Shown here one piece after another: positions 1-10,949 of a stretch of DNA of 54,660 bases; the first letter of the stretch is position 1, and the number at the start of each line of letters is the position of its first letter. The position numbers and the translations under genes are program-made. This DNA comes from Gnetum montanum (lineage: Eukaryota; Streptophyta; Gnetopsida; Gnetales; Gnetaceae): positions 1 through 54,660 of the forward strand of contig MNCI01017668.1 of the NCBI GenBank assembly GCA_015680685.1. Direction: 5' to 3'. The notes under the pieces were generated by a model that worked only from the letters and a program-made list of their open reading frames with translations, ran no database searches and was not told the DNA's origin.

Positions 1-691
1 CATGAAAGGACATGTTGTAATAATAGACATGTTTCTTGAGATGATTTGTGGGGGTATGACTTAAGGTATTTATATGTAGGAATTAAAGATCATGCTAGGA
101 TAATGTTGTGGCATTAGTAAAGATAAGTAAGATATGCTAGGTAAAATAGGATAGGAAGGTAATTGGCCATCCCTTTTGGCTCATAATAAGCATTTTAAAT
201 AAGCAATATTTCTTAATAAATAATGTTTATTATACTTGATATTAGATCACTAGTATATGTATTTGAGTTGATTTCTATAATTTATATTATGTTATACCTC
301 ATTAGTAATATTTTTGTATGTCTTATTTTGTAGGACTAGAACAAGAACTAAATAATATTAGGTGAAATATTTGACTACACCATCCTATCTAAAATGTTTG
401 AGTTAATAATTCTGCCATTACTACTATTTCTCCTACAGCTTTTTCTAGCCAATCTAGCTTTCACTTCATTAAAATAACATAGTTCATTAACATTCAAGTT
501 CTTTTAGACTAAATTGTATGCACCGAAGTCATGATAGAGTACAACCAATTGATCAAATGGTGCTACTTAAAATTTCTACTTAATATGAAGTTGCTCTCTT
601 CTAGGCTATTCAAGAAAACATCTTGTTCTCATCATGGATTTTAGTTCTTCAACTAAATCCTTAAACATGAAGGACCTTGAACTCTTGCAGC
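1..691. other. AT-rich flank, no gene recognised
   Basis: This stretch is AT-rich with stop codons in all frames. I see no retroelement domain, RNA gene or simple repeat array. It joins directly to 13865 onward once element A is removed, because the 5-bp target duplication lies at the break. It may be old repeat DNA, but I cannot name a family. Confidence 0.6.
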
Positions 692-696
692 TTTGG
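692..696. repeat. Target site duplication of element A, left copy (TTTGG)
   Basis: TTTGG lies directly before the TG of the left LTR. The same five bases lie directly after the CA of the right LTR at 13860-13864. Five base pairs is the usual Ty3/gypsy duplication length, so the pair fixes both ends of element A. Confidence 0.9.
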
Positions 697-1569
697 TGAT
701 GAGCGGCTAGGTACCCCTACACCCAACCATACGAATCACGGGCATTCACACGCGACTCGATTGAATTCCATAGACTATAAGCACTTTGCATACACCATAC
801 CCTAAACAGAAAAACCTTGGGTTAGAACGGTTGTTGTCTTTCCAACCTCACTTGTGATGTTCTAGTGGCGATGGTTAAGTAAGATTGATGGCTTTTTACT
901 TTATCTTTTGGTGTCTAATTAAGGTATGGAAAGTAAGGAATGAAATATTATCTAATCTATAATTATCCTAATCTATATCTTAACTATTCCTAGCATAAGT
1001 ATCTAATCCCATCTTCCAAGCATGTCTTGAGCATCCCCTAACCACTACTGGGTTACTAGACATTAAGCGGAACTGGGTTGCCAAGCGTTGGGTTTACTTT
1101 CGAGATGGTCATACTTATGGTTTCTATGAACTATGAACGAGCGATAGCAATTAAAATAATAACAAGAGAAATTTAAGTAATTATCAAAGCATAAAAATAT
1201 TAAGCTATTAAATGCATTAAATGACTAAGTCCAAATGCTTCAAGGAATGCTTGAAAGCTCATCTTTATTTCTGTTCATGCTAATGGGCTCAGATACATCA
1301 ACGCTCAAATAAAGAGCTGGACACCTTTCTTACACCTACTATGGGCACTTGGAAAATATTCTAAATCTCATGGGAACAAACTACAAGAGCTTCACTACAA
1401 CTGACAAAAATGTACCTAAGTGAGGTGGAAGCCCTCTTATTTATAGGTTGGAATAGGCTTTGCGTAAACGGGGCCACATCGATGCATGGAAGGATGTGTC
1501 GACAGGGTCGCATTGACGCGACCGCATATACACAGCCTAGTCAATGCATTGACTAATGACACTTCATCA
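697..1569 (-). repeat. 3' LTR of element A
   Basis: 873 bp, TGATGAG...CTTCATCA on the plus strand. It matches 12972-13859 in the same orientation. It lacks about 16 bases present in the other LTR near 13165-13180, plus a short stretch of the palindromic U3 region. A TATA-like box (CTATAAATA on the minus strand) lies near 1438-1446. Confidence 0.92.
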
Positions 1570-1582
1570 TACCCCCACAACT
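1570..1582 (-). promoter_or_regulatory. Polypurine tract of element A
   Basis: On the minus strand the sequence immediately 5' of the 3' LTR is GTTGTGGGGGTA. This is the expected position and composition for the plus-strand DNA primer of reverse transcription. Confidence 0.8.
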
Positions 1583-1810
1583 GAGTAAAAACTCATTCTC
1601 AAGTTACTCTACAATTTGGAAGGTATGGGTTTTTATTTACAACACACATGACTTGACGCACACACATGACACAACATCAATTTTACCAAGTGCTTGAGTG
1701 TACAAAGAAGGAAAAATTACAAAAATTGTGATGCTTAGAGACAAAATTGAACATTCTGCCGATCTTGGAGTCTCTGCCATGTAGAAGGATGCAAAAATTA
1801 CCGAAGAAGA

Positions 1811-4667
1811 TCACATCGTCCCTAGTGGCATTGGTTCTGATAGACTTTCACCAGCCTTTGGCCCATGCAACGGTGGTGGCACGAATGATGGTTGTCCCGT
1901 AGCAGCTACAACTTCTAGAGGTAAGCAGAAAGCCTCTACAAGGGCCCTCATTTTTTCCTCCTTACTTCTAGGATCATTCACCATCCAAGCAGCTTCACCA
2001 ATGTGGGTTGGGAATGGAACCTCCCAAGGGCACGATAACGTGGGGAAGAGTTCTTTCAAGTTGACAAACCAGGCTATGAACTATTTTCGTTTGATGTCAA
2101 ACGTTCGAATTGATGTCTGCAGCTATTGGTAGTTAATCATTCGATGGGCCAGGTTCTCCATGACCATATGTTATCCTTCAAATCACGTGCAGAGAACCTT
2201 GAGTTTCACGTTTGTTGCTTCCAATTTTTTCTTTGGTTCTTTGTGCACTTGGAACTCGTCCTCATATAGAGAATATGAGGTGACCACTTGTTTCTCTAAT
2301 TTAGACCACAGTCTTTCGACTATGAGCATAGCCAGGTTTGCATAGAGAAGGTTGGCAAGCTCCATATATTCCATCATTTCCTCAATCTGCAACTCTTTGA
2401 GGTGGATTTCAGCTTGATTATAGGCATTCAACCCATCAAAGATAGGTTGCCATACCTTGCCTCCCTCTCAGAGCTATTGGAGCGCTTGGTTCATCTTAGC
2501 CTTTGTGACTTGAATCTATTTTTCATTTACTTCTTTTTGCAATCCCACTTGGTCCCTATAATGATTCTTGACTTTTTCAAATTTCAGAGCCTTGTTCTTC
2601 TAAGAGAAAATTTTGATGGCAGATTTCTGTCACAAAGTTTAAACCTCCTTAATGGATAGATTTTGATTCTTAGCAGCCAACCTTCTCACGTCAGCATTCA
2701 CCCTGGCTAACTCTTCCTGCTATTGGTGAATAAAAGTTTTCATGTGCTCATTTTTAGCACCAACATTACATAAGCAATGGACCTCCATAGTTAACCTGAC
2801 ATTCTCATGATGAACCTCTAACAAGTTCTTGTCTAAATGATATGTCTGAGCATCTGCCAAGGACTTATCAAAGATTGCCGACTCTCACGTCTCCTTAACT
2901 ATATGAAGTTTAACCTAAAGCTGTTGAAAAGCTTCATCTTTGGTGAGCTCATGGTTGAGGAGTGCTGGATCGGCAAGTTGGGTTCTTAATTGGGCTACTT
3001 CTATTGCCAAGTGTTGACAAGTGGCTTGAGTAGCTTCAAGTTGCCCTTCTAAAATGAGGCTCTTACCCCTTTTCAAGAGCAGCTCCAAATGGGTTGCAGT
3101 GATGTTATCTAGAAGGTCAAAGACATTTGGAAGAAGTTGCCCAGTTCCCACTAGTTGATCCAACAATTCCTCATGTTGTGCTACATCAACTTTTCTATGT
3201 GAAGTTCTGATGGATGTCTGTACATTTTGAAGTCCATGTACGTCTGGTACAAGTGCCGCTGATGCATTGAGAACCATAGCAATTGTATCAGCAACCACTT
3301 TGACTGCAATCTCTTGTCCTTGGTGCTGCATCACTAGGACTATCACCCCTTCACCATCTTCCAAGCCTATTGAGAAGGTAGCAGCATTCCCTAAAATTTC
3401 AAGAAATAGTTGTTGGGTTGATATTGTTACCTCTTGGATGCTAGGATCTATTCTTGCTAACACGTGTGTTCGGGCGGTGCAGAACATTGGCCCTGCTCTT
3501 TTTAACAAACTGAATGATTGAGCCACTTGCTCCAAGTGGCTTATTGCAAGGTGATAAACCAAAGGGTCTTCCCCTCCACCAGTCCTACCAGATTGCTCTT
3601 GCTAGCTCAAGAGCAATTGTCAGATTTCGCAGATGTGTTCTGCAATAGTCTACGAACCTGACCTTGTCATTTTTGTAGGTGGTGGAGGTGGTTTCTACTC
3701 TACCTCTATCTGTGTACTGGTGGTAGGAGTCCTATCCTTCATCATTTCATGCCATGAGGCAATTGGGGCATGTCGAAGTGTATAATTGGTGTAGCATGCT
3801 ATCCTTGCCCATTTGCACAATTTTCTAATTAGGTAGGGGAAGGGGAGAGCTCACCTTCCATGTTCGCTTTCAGCGAACCTATTTTCAATTTTCAAGAATA
3901 ATAATTGTGGAAGACTCATTGGAAATTTTTTACTCAAGTAGAACATGCATGAGCAGAGAAGGCTGTGATTTTGCTGGGTCTTACCATTGGGTTTAGATGG
4001 TAAGACACGATCCTTGAATACACTCTCTCCACTGTGGTTAGAGTGCCGAACTCCTTGCGATCTACCCCATAGCACTGCCAGATCCACTCCCCTTTTACCT
4101 TAGGGTCTACTTATTTTGGAATCTTCACCACATCTATTCTAGTCTCTGGCAACCCCAGAGCTTGCACTATTGCCTTTGCAGAGTAAGAGACATAAATGTC
4201 CTTAATCCTTACTCTGGACCCCAGTTGCCGATTTGTCTAGAAGAGATAGGTTTCTCCTAGGTACCATTCACCACTGGTTGTGATGATCAACCACATAGGG
4301 GAAGTTTGCAATTGAAGTCTCACATATTCTGGTGCATTTTTGAGAAATGGTCCAAATTTTAGCTCTTGTAGGACCATTCGTTGCACTTCTCATGGCTTGA
4401 TAGCATCAAGACAAGCTTGGGTCAAGGTGACCTCAAGCCATGATGCTATCCTCGGAGCTTCATCTCCCTATGATTGCTCACTGGGCATCTCCTCTTCAAA
4501 AATTTGATGGACAGATTCCACATCAAGTTCTTCATGGAGGGGGCTAGTTTTATGAGAGCCCTCCACATGCTTTGGTTGCTGCATGCCACGTCCCTTCCCA
4601 TTCATGGATGCTTGTCCCTCAGTTGTGATGGTCCTTTGCCCCTTGGATGCCTTAGTTTGGGTGCCAT
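1811..4667 (-). pseudogene. ORF3 of element A: accessory protein with plant-transposon-like domain and coiled coil
   Basis: This reading frame lies between integrase and the 3' LTR, where Athila elements carry an env-like ORF. I chose the ATG at 4667-4665 because element B has the homologous ATG (start MAPK plus basic residues) and both are preceded by a splice-acceptor-like sequence. After a basic N-terminus comes a block (about 4450-3960) with FGPFLKNAPEYVRL, IVQALGLPE and IVSYHLNP. In spacing it resembles the 'putative plant transposon protein' family found in plant retroelement ORFs. The rest (about 3560-2150) is rich in Leu, Glu, Gln and Lys with heptad-like spacing, suggesting a long coiled coil, and ends in a Pro-rich tail. 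I see no signal peptide or membrane segment, so an envelope role is not supported. Several in-frame stops break it. The domain call is from memory of family patterns and needs a profile search. Confidence 0.55.
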
Positions 4668-4677
4668 CTACAATCAA
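4668..4677 (-). promoter_or_regulatory. Splice-acceptor-like sequence before ORF3 of element A
   Basis: The minus strand reads TGATTGTAG directly before the ORF3 ATG. The homologous place in B reads TGATTGCAG. A conserved AG abutting the start codon suggests that ORF3 could be expressed from a spliced RNA. This is inference, as no donor has been fixed. Confidence 0.4.
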
Positions 4678-4880
4678 ACATAACCACCCATTATATTTTG
4701 CATAAGTAGCTCAAAATGGTCCTTATACACCTTTTCAGTTTGACTAAGTTATGTTGTTGGCATGGGCATTCCATTAAGTCCCCCAGAGTATTAATTCATG
4801 GGTTAGAGCCAAAAATAACAAAGGATGAGTTGGAGTTTAAATGGTTGTTTTTGTTTCTTTCCTTAGAGGTTCGAAGTCTT

Positions 4881-4913
4881 AATTAACTAATTAATTAATT
4901 AATTAATTAATTA
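4881..4913. repeat. Simple repeat (TTAA/TAAT)n in element A
   Basis: A run of TAAT units lies between the internal purine tract and ORF3. A shorter run sits at the same place in element B (about 24355-24380), so this is an inherited, variable-length feature of the family. Confidence 0.85.
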
Positions 4914-4925
4914 CACATAGAATTC

Positions 4926-4945
4926 ACCCCCCCCCACAACTAAGT
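4926..4945 (-). promoter_or_regulatory. Internal second polypurine-tract-like sequence in element A
   Basis: On the minus strand this reads CTTAGTTGTGG followed by more G (nine G in all at 4927-4935). It closely matches the real tract next to the 3' LTR (CTCAGTTGTGGGGGTA). It lies between the pol spacer and ORF3. Confidence 0.5.
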
Positions 4946-5040
4946 GCATACCTCTGAGTGCTTAAGAGGGCAAGGATTGGTTGATGCGGACGCTCAAGAG
5001 AATGTAGGTGCTTGGGATCAAGTTAGGCAGAGAAAATTGG

Positions 5041-5117
5041 CATATATATAGGGGTTGGGTGCTGCATCGATGGGGTTGGGTATACGCAGGGGGCTGCGTA
5101 TATGGGACCCCGTATAC
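5041..5117 (-). promoter_or_regulatory. Internal promoter-like block upstream of ORF3, element A
   Basis: A near-perfect palindrome at 5098-5117 (GTATATGGGACCCCGTATAC) is followed in element direction by a TATA-like run (CTATATATATG, about 5041-5051). The same pair is found in B. A similar palindrome occurs in the U3 part of the B LTRs, so the block looks like a copy of LTR promoter architecture about 370 bp before the ORF3 start. Confidence 0.4.
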
Positions 5118-6660
5118 GTAGGGGGTCGCACCCATTGACCAATGTTGACCAGCCCAGAAAAAGCACAAAAAGATGAATTTAAAATGCCAAATTTGGACAG
5201 TTGAAGAGCATGAGGGGTTGGGAACATGACTGAGGACAAGAGGAAGGGAATTCAAGCTAGAAAAAGAGTCAATGGTAGGAGAACATGGTGAGAAAGGACT
5301 CCGCGGGAAAGAAATCGAGTGATGGATAACATGGAAACCAGCCAACAACAAATCGAGAGGATGGGAGACTAAAAAACGACATCGAGAATATGCAAGTAGG
5401 TCCTCCCCATAGTAGGTGGTAGCCTTCTTAGCCCTTACATATCCCCAACACTGGGGTCCATGGGCCCTAGGGCTAAGGAATGGTGATTGCAAGTTAAGAC
5501 GCCCATACATGAGAACCTACCGCGGCATGAGAAGTTCAAAAGAATCACGACAAACGATCAAAACATAAGACCAGTAGTGAGGTGAGTCATGGAGAGAAAT
5601 AGATGAAGAGAAAGGAGTGAGAGTGGAATTTCAATTATCAATCACATGAAACCCCATGTGAAGTTGTGGTTAAGTGACCTAATAGGACTTTGCCCAAGTT
5701 CAGACCCAGAACCATCCACATCCAGTGACATCGCAACAACATGCAAAGACCCATCCACCCCCCAAGTGGATAGGAATGCACCCATAGAGAACCACCACTT
5801 CAACAGATGTGAGAGGAAGGAAGTGAAATGGGACTAAGTTAGAGGGAATGAAGGAAGTCTCATAACTAGTTCTTGTGGCCCATGAGAGGTGGTCTAAGGG
5901 GTGTGCTTTGAATTCCCACATGGTTAAGATATTATTCTTGTGTTTTCTTTTATTTTGTGGGAACCACACCATGCAAAGACCCATGCTTATGTGCATGCAT
6001 TTGACTAAGGGATGTGCTTTGAATCCTCATTTTTTTTCTTTTTTTTTTTGATGAGGACTGCACCATGCAAGGTCAAATTGCCAAGGGGATTCCTTGTAGA
6101 GAAGAACTTGGAGTGGGAAGAAATCCGTAAGGGCACTCCCACCACCCAAGGGGTAGAAGAGGATGATGAATGTTACATTCCCCTTGAAGTCACACCTGAT
6201 TCAAACCATTGGGCCATCTTTGAGTCTAAGAATTACACAAGTCACACATTAATTACAATGTCTTTAAGTGAAAAGGGGTTGCATGTTTCCAAGAGTAGGA
6301 AAGCCATGGAGTGGATGAATGGGTGGATAACATGGACTCACTACTAATATTATGAGGTGAAAGTAGAGACAAAAATCCAAGAACAGCCATGCGAGGGTAG
6401 GAGTGAGGTAAAATAAGTGGCAATTTCCAATGACCCATTGCAACGAAGACCATTCGCACCAAACTTGATGACAATTAGACGATGTATTAGTGATCAACTG
6501 AAAATGAAACACACCCATACACATAAATAAACAACAAGGAAATCAAAAAATAATTTTAAAAAAGGAAAAATTAGCAAGAATTGGAAAATGTATGAACAAT
6601 ATTGAAAAACAAAAATGTGTAAAACAAAAAATTCCAAAAGTAGTGAGGGGTGTAGTAGAA
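5118..6660 (-). other. Spacer between pol and ORF3 of element A
   Basis: No coding domain is visible. The spacer aligns by eye with 22680-24100 in B and about 52830-54210 in E, so it is inherited from the common ancestor. Shared landmarks are a T-rich stretch just after pol and a conserved block containing 'caaagcacacccctta'. Short ORFs here are not conserved in frame. Confidence 0.6.
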
Positions 6661-7880
6661 TGGGTTAGAATGGAGGACGGTGTCCCCCACGACTGGGTGG
6701 AAAGGAGGAGGTGCAAAAAATGAAGTGAGGCTACCTGGGTGATGATGAGGTGGTAGCATTGGTTAGATGGAGTTCATGGAAAGGTTTCAGTTGTTGTCAG
6801 TTGATCAACTATGTTCTTGTGGGATCCTCAAGTTTGTGGATAAGCAAGGCCCCATATGGAAAGGTTTCAGAGATAATGTAAGATCCCTCCCATAGTGTTT
6901 GAAACTTGGTCGATTGTGTTACATGTGTGGGGTTCCAATATAAAACCTTATCTCCACATTTGAATTTGACCTTTCGAATCCTAAGGTCATGATGGTTTTT
7001 GTTGTAGGCCTTGTGGATTTCGTTTGAAGATAGGGCCATTAATCAATTCTCATCTAGCACACTTAGGTTGATAAGTCATTCATGTTGTGCTAGTGGTAGG
7101 TCACGTCCTAAGTCACTAGTTGTGGATAGTGTCCAGAGTTCTACTTGGATTGGGAGTTTTGGTAGCTTACCGTACACTAACTCATAGGGAGAGTAACCTA
7201 TAGGAAGCTTCCAAGTGGAGTGATAGGCTCAGAGGGCATCGTTATGTTTGGTGCTCCAATCCCTCCTATATTTGCTGATGGTTCAAGTAAGGATCCTAGT
7301 GATCTCCCTATTAGTGACTTGGGCCTGCCTGTTGGCTTGGGGGTGGTAAGGTGTGGTAAATTTATGGGTAACCCCCAAGTGTTGCATGAGTTTTTGAAAA
7401 GTGACACCTGTGAAATGAGTGCCATTATCTGAGATGAGTGCACGTGGCACTCCAAACCTGTTGATGATTTGTTGTTAAATAAATCATGTGGTGGTGTTTG
7501 AAGAACAGTCAACGATGGCTGCTACCTTTGTCCACTTTGTGCAGTAGTCCATGGCTATGATGATGTATGCCTTTTCATTGGATAGGGGTGTGATGGGCCT
7601 CATGAAGTTGATGTTCCAAATGTCAAAGGGCTCCAGTGGTTGGATCCACTTTTGAGGTCCCTCCATCCGTGCAGTCATCCCACCATCTCTCTGGCATCGT
7701 TCACAAGAGTAGAAAAACCATTGTGTGTCCCTAAAAATTGTGGGTCAATAATATCCTGCAAGCAGGATCTTAATGGCTGTGTGACGTCCAACATAGTGGC
7801 CCCCATAAGGACCCTCATGAGCATCTTGGAGAATGTGTAGTGTATCATCATTAGGAACACACCATCAAAATAGGCCATCT
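6660..7880 (-). pseudogene. Integrase of element A
   Basis: Inserts the element cDNA into the host genome. The core begins near 7678, preceded by remnants of the His/Cys zinc-binding region (about 7880-7690). Landmarks are the first core motif near 7585, SDNGTHF near 7425, a conserved PYHPQAN stretch near 7345 and a C-terminal GDKVLYWNP segment near 6950, typical of Ty3/gypsy integrases. No chromodomain follows. The first catalytic Asp is replaced (NINFM instead of GIDFM) and the catalytic Glu region reads RQAQVTN instead of GQAEVTN, so two of the three active-site acids are lost. Both can arise from single-base changes. Stops also interrupt the frame. Confidence 0.85.
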
Positions 7881-8109
7881 ATGCACACCTTATAAAGGTG
7901 ACCACTGACTTCCATGAAGTGCTTGGCCTTATGGAGAAACTGTTGTTTCTACTAATGGTCCCACTCCTTTGGCAATTCCTGAGTTGTGATGTAGGTGAGG
8001 ATGTGGCTAAATCAAGGTGATGCCTTGGGCACCTATGAATCGACCACACCTGTGAAGATGAGTTCATCTAAAAATTGGTCAGAGAGGGGCTCCTTCTCTT
8101 CTGTGTCAT

Positions 8110-8510
8110 CCCATCATAACTGAGACAAGTGGTCAGCAACCACATTCTCAGTCCCCTTCCAGTCTACCATGGTGAGGTCAAATTCCTGAAGAATAACAAG
8201 CCACTGGATGATGCAGGGGCTCACCGTTGGTTTGTTCATTAGGAACTGGATAGCACTGCGGTCAGTATGCACAAACAACTTGTATCCAAGCACATAGTGC
8301 TGGAATTTTTCCAAGGTGAACCTCTGCCATCAACTCCTTTTCAGTGGTGGTGTAGTTAAGATGAGCACCCACAATGCTATGGCTTGCACAGTGGATATAG
8401 TATGGACATTTTTGATCACCACATTATGTAAGCATGGGTCTCAAGGCATAATTAGATGCATCTGTCATGATGTGGAAGGGCTTGGACCAATCAGGTGCTC
8501 ATAGAACTGG
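8110..8510 (-). pseudogene. RNase H of element A
   Basis: Would degrade the RNA strand of the RNA:DNA hybrid. The frame shows MTDASNYAL near the start (about 8475), TTEKEL (about 8335) and HTDRSAIQFLMNKP (about 8280-8240). It ends with GTENVVADHLSQL (about 8150-8114), the typical end of the Athila RNase H. Stops and a frameshift near 8320 separate the parts. Confidence 0.82.
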
Positions 8511-9500
8511 AGTTTCTATGAGTTTTTGTTTAAGAAATTGGAATGCAGATTCACATTCCTTGGTCCAGATGAACGGAGCATCTTTCTTTGTGAGTTCAAC
8601 CAATGGCTTGGCGATCTTTGAAAAATTTTCAATGAAGCACCGATAGTAACCAATGTGGCCAAGGAATGACTGAACATCTTTTACAGTGCTTGGTTGTTGG
8701 GTGATTCCTTGGATGACCTTGATCTTTTCAGGATCCATGCTAATCTCTGTTGGTGAGATACAATGCCCTAACACAATGTCTTCTTAGACCATTAAGTGGA
8801 TTTTCTACTAATTGAGCCATAGATTAGTGTCTACACATCTTTTTAGAACTTACTCAAGGTAGTCCAAGGCTTGCTCGAACGTGGCCCCATAGGTAGAGAA
8901 GTCATCCATGAAGACTTCTACCCCATTTCCAATTTGCTGCTGGAAGATGCTAAGGAAAAGGCGTTGAAAAGTGGTGGGCACATTACATAGGCCAAAAGGC
9001 ATCTTCTTGTATGTGAAAGTCCCCCATGGACTTGTGACAGTTATTTTGGCCTAGTCCTATGGTGCAATTTCGATTTGGTTATAGCGACTATAACCGTCTA
9101 AAAAGCTGTAATAACGGTGCCCTGCAATGGTATCCAACACCTGGTCCACAAATGGGAGTGGGAAGTGATCTTTGAAGGTAGCCATGTTGAGTAATCAAAA
9201 ATCTATATAGACCCTCCATTTGCCACCCTTCTTTGCCATAATAATGAGTGGGTTGACCCATTCGCTATTGACGATGGAATAGATAAACCCTACCTTTAGC
9301 AACTGCTCGATTTCATCTTTGACGACCTGCTTCAACTTGGGGTTCAATCACCTTTGTGGTTGTCGTCGTGGCTTCATGCAGGGGTCAATATAGATCCGAT
9401 GTTGGTAGACTCTAGGATCAACTCTAGTTAACTCAGGATATGACCATGAAAATGCAGCATCCCATTTGTTTACCACCTTCAGTAACTTTTTCTTTTGTTT
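8500..9500 (-). pseudogene. Reverse transcriptase of element A
   Basis: RNA-dependent DNA polymerase domain. Motifs in order are the PRVYQHRIY lead-in (about 9410), KKGGKWRV (about 9225), YYSFLDGYS (about 9105-9075), MPFGLCNVP (about 9000), the active site VEVFMDDFSTYG with FMDD at 8901-8912, and FLGHIGYYRCFIENFSKIAKP (about 8680-8605). FMDD instead of YVDD is usual in the Athila branch. Several stop codons lie in the frame. Confidence 0.87.
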
Positions 9501-9889
9501 AGGAGCAACGGTGGCATTGATAATTATCGGCTTCTCTTTTGCAAAAATGCATATTCTAAGTGGGTTGGTAAGGACTTGAACTCCAGGGGCTCTTTTTTGA
9601 AGCTTTCAAGGATTTGTAGCTTTCCCCAATCATCATGGTCATCAATAGTGGAGACTTGTTGATGAACCTCTTCCATTTCATTGATGCTTTCTATGTAGGC
9701 TCGTACAAGTCCCTCAGATGGTTCCATGCACAATGTGTTGCTAGTAGGATTAGCTGTCAGCCACTGGGTGCCCTCTTGGTTGGTGGCTGCTACGTACAGG
9801 CACTGTTGAACTGGTGATTCTTTGGTACACCGACTACATGCTTGGATGGATTTCCACTTAGCAGACCATAATTGCTGCACATAGTTGCA

Positions 9890-10330
9890 CGTTGAGTCAC
9901 TATACACAATGCATAGAATGTGCTTCTTCTTGATCTTTCCAAAAGGATTTTCCTTTGAAATTTCAAGGGAAAGATCTCAGAGTCCTAGTCTTGCATCCAC
10001 CGTGCTCAGATAGGCTCTTCCCATTATGATTTGGAAGTTCCTCTTACAATTCTCTACACAGATGACAAGGAAATTAGTAGGATAAGACCACCCACAAATA
10101 GTGATCACAATGTCCTCCACCAATCCCAAAGGAATGGTGATGGATTGGTCTGCTAGCTTGAGTCGAATGTTGCTCTTCTTTAATGAGGATAGGTTCCAGT
10201 TCTTGTACATGTAATGTGAAATCAAATTGACACCTGACCCTAAATCCAGAAGAGCTTTATATGGCTCAGTCCCTACCACCTACAGATAGATGAGGGGACT
10301 TCCTAGATCAGTCAATTTTTGGGAAAGATG
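9890..10330 (-). pseudogene. Aspartic protease of element A
   Basis: Retropepsin-like domain that would cleave the polyprotein. The catalytic loop reads ALLDLGSGVNLIS (Asp codon at 10246-10244), where D-S/T-G is usual; the loop here has Leu after Asp. The second half shows IIMGRAYLSTVDARLGL (about 10028-9980), matching the conserved ILGR segment. B and E share this arrangement. About 100 residues of the domain are in one open frame. Confidence 0.82.
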
Positions 10331-10949
10331 CCCTGCCTTTGTCCAGTCGGTCATGACATATGTGAGCATGATTGTTTGTATGTTGGAGGATGTTTGGTTT
10401 GAAGGCTGCTAGAGCGGTGGAATAATGGAGGCACTTTGAGGTTCAGAGGCATTGGCCACAAGTGTATGTGAGGGTATGTTTAGATTATTAGGCTAGAAAA
10501 AAGGACATTTTCATGGTTTGGGTTCCGGTCCACTCAGCTGAGGTGCCAGTTGTAGGTTGATAGCCCTCATAGCATTGCGTTGTTGTGGCTATGGTGGTAT
10601 CTCCCCCTGCATAGGTGGAGCAGGTGGTAGTTGAGTGGGATGTTGTGGAGGAGTGGCAAGAGAAGGTGATGGAGGATAGTAGAGATGTGGGCTTTCCCCC
10701 TAGGTGATGGAGATTATGGTCAAAAATATTCTAGGGGGTGGTAATAATTCTAAAATGTGGCATGACTGAAAGAGTCCCGTGGAGAGACTGGTTGCATAAC
10801 GTAGTACCCATATGGATATGACTATCAGTAAGGGTACTGCTACCTTGGAGGTGGCATCCCCCACGCTTGTGGATGCTGCCACTACTGGAAGTATTCATAT
10901 GGTTGCAGTGGTGCTCCACTTGGATAATACCCTTGCTTCTGGTGGAACT

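Noticed and set aside
430-690. Possible Ty1/copia remnant on the minus strand near the A insertion
   Set aside because: A few residues looked suggestive, but no conserved copia motif could be found in any frame.
3267-3521. Plus-strand open frame opposite ORF3 of A
   Set aside because: It is a shadow of the coiled-coil frame on the minus strand; composition follows from the Leu/Glu-rich sense codons.
1811-4667. Viral-type envelope protein by position after integrase
   Set aside because: No signal peptide, transmembrane helix or cleavage site is visible; the content is a transposon-like domain plus coiled coil.
4962-5510. 182-residue minus-strand open frame upstream of ORF3 in A
   Set aside because: The frame is not conserved in B (23580-24310 reads in several frames), and the region is better explained as spacer with promoter-like motifs.
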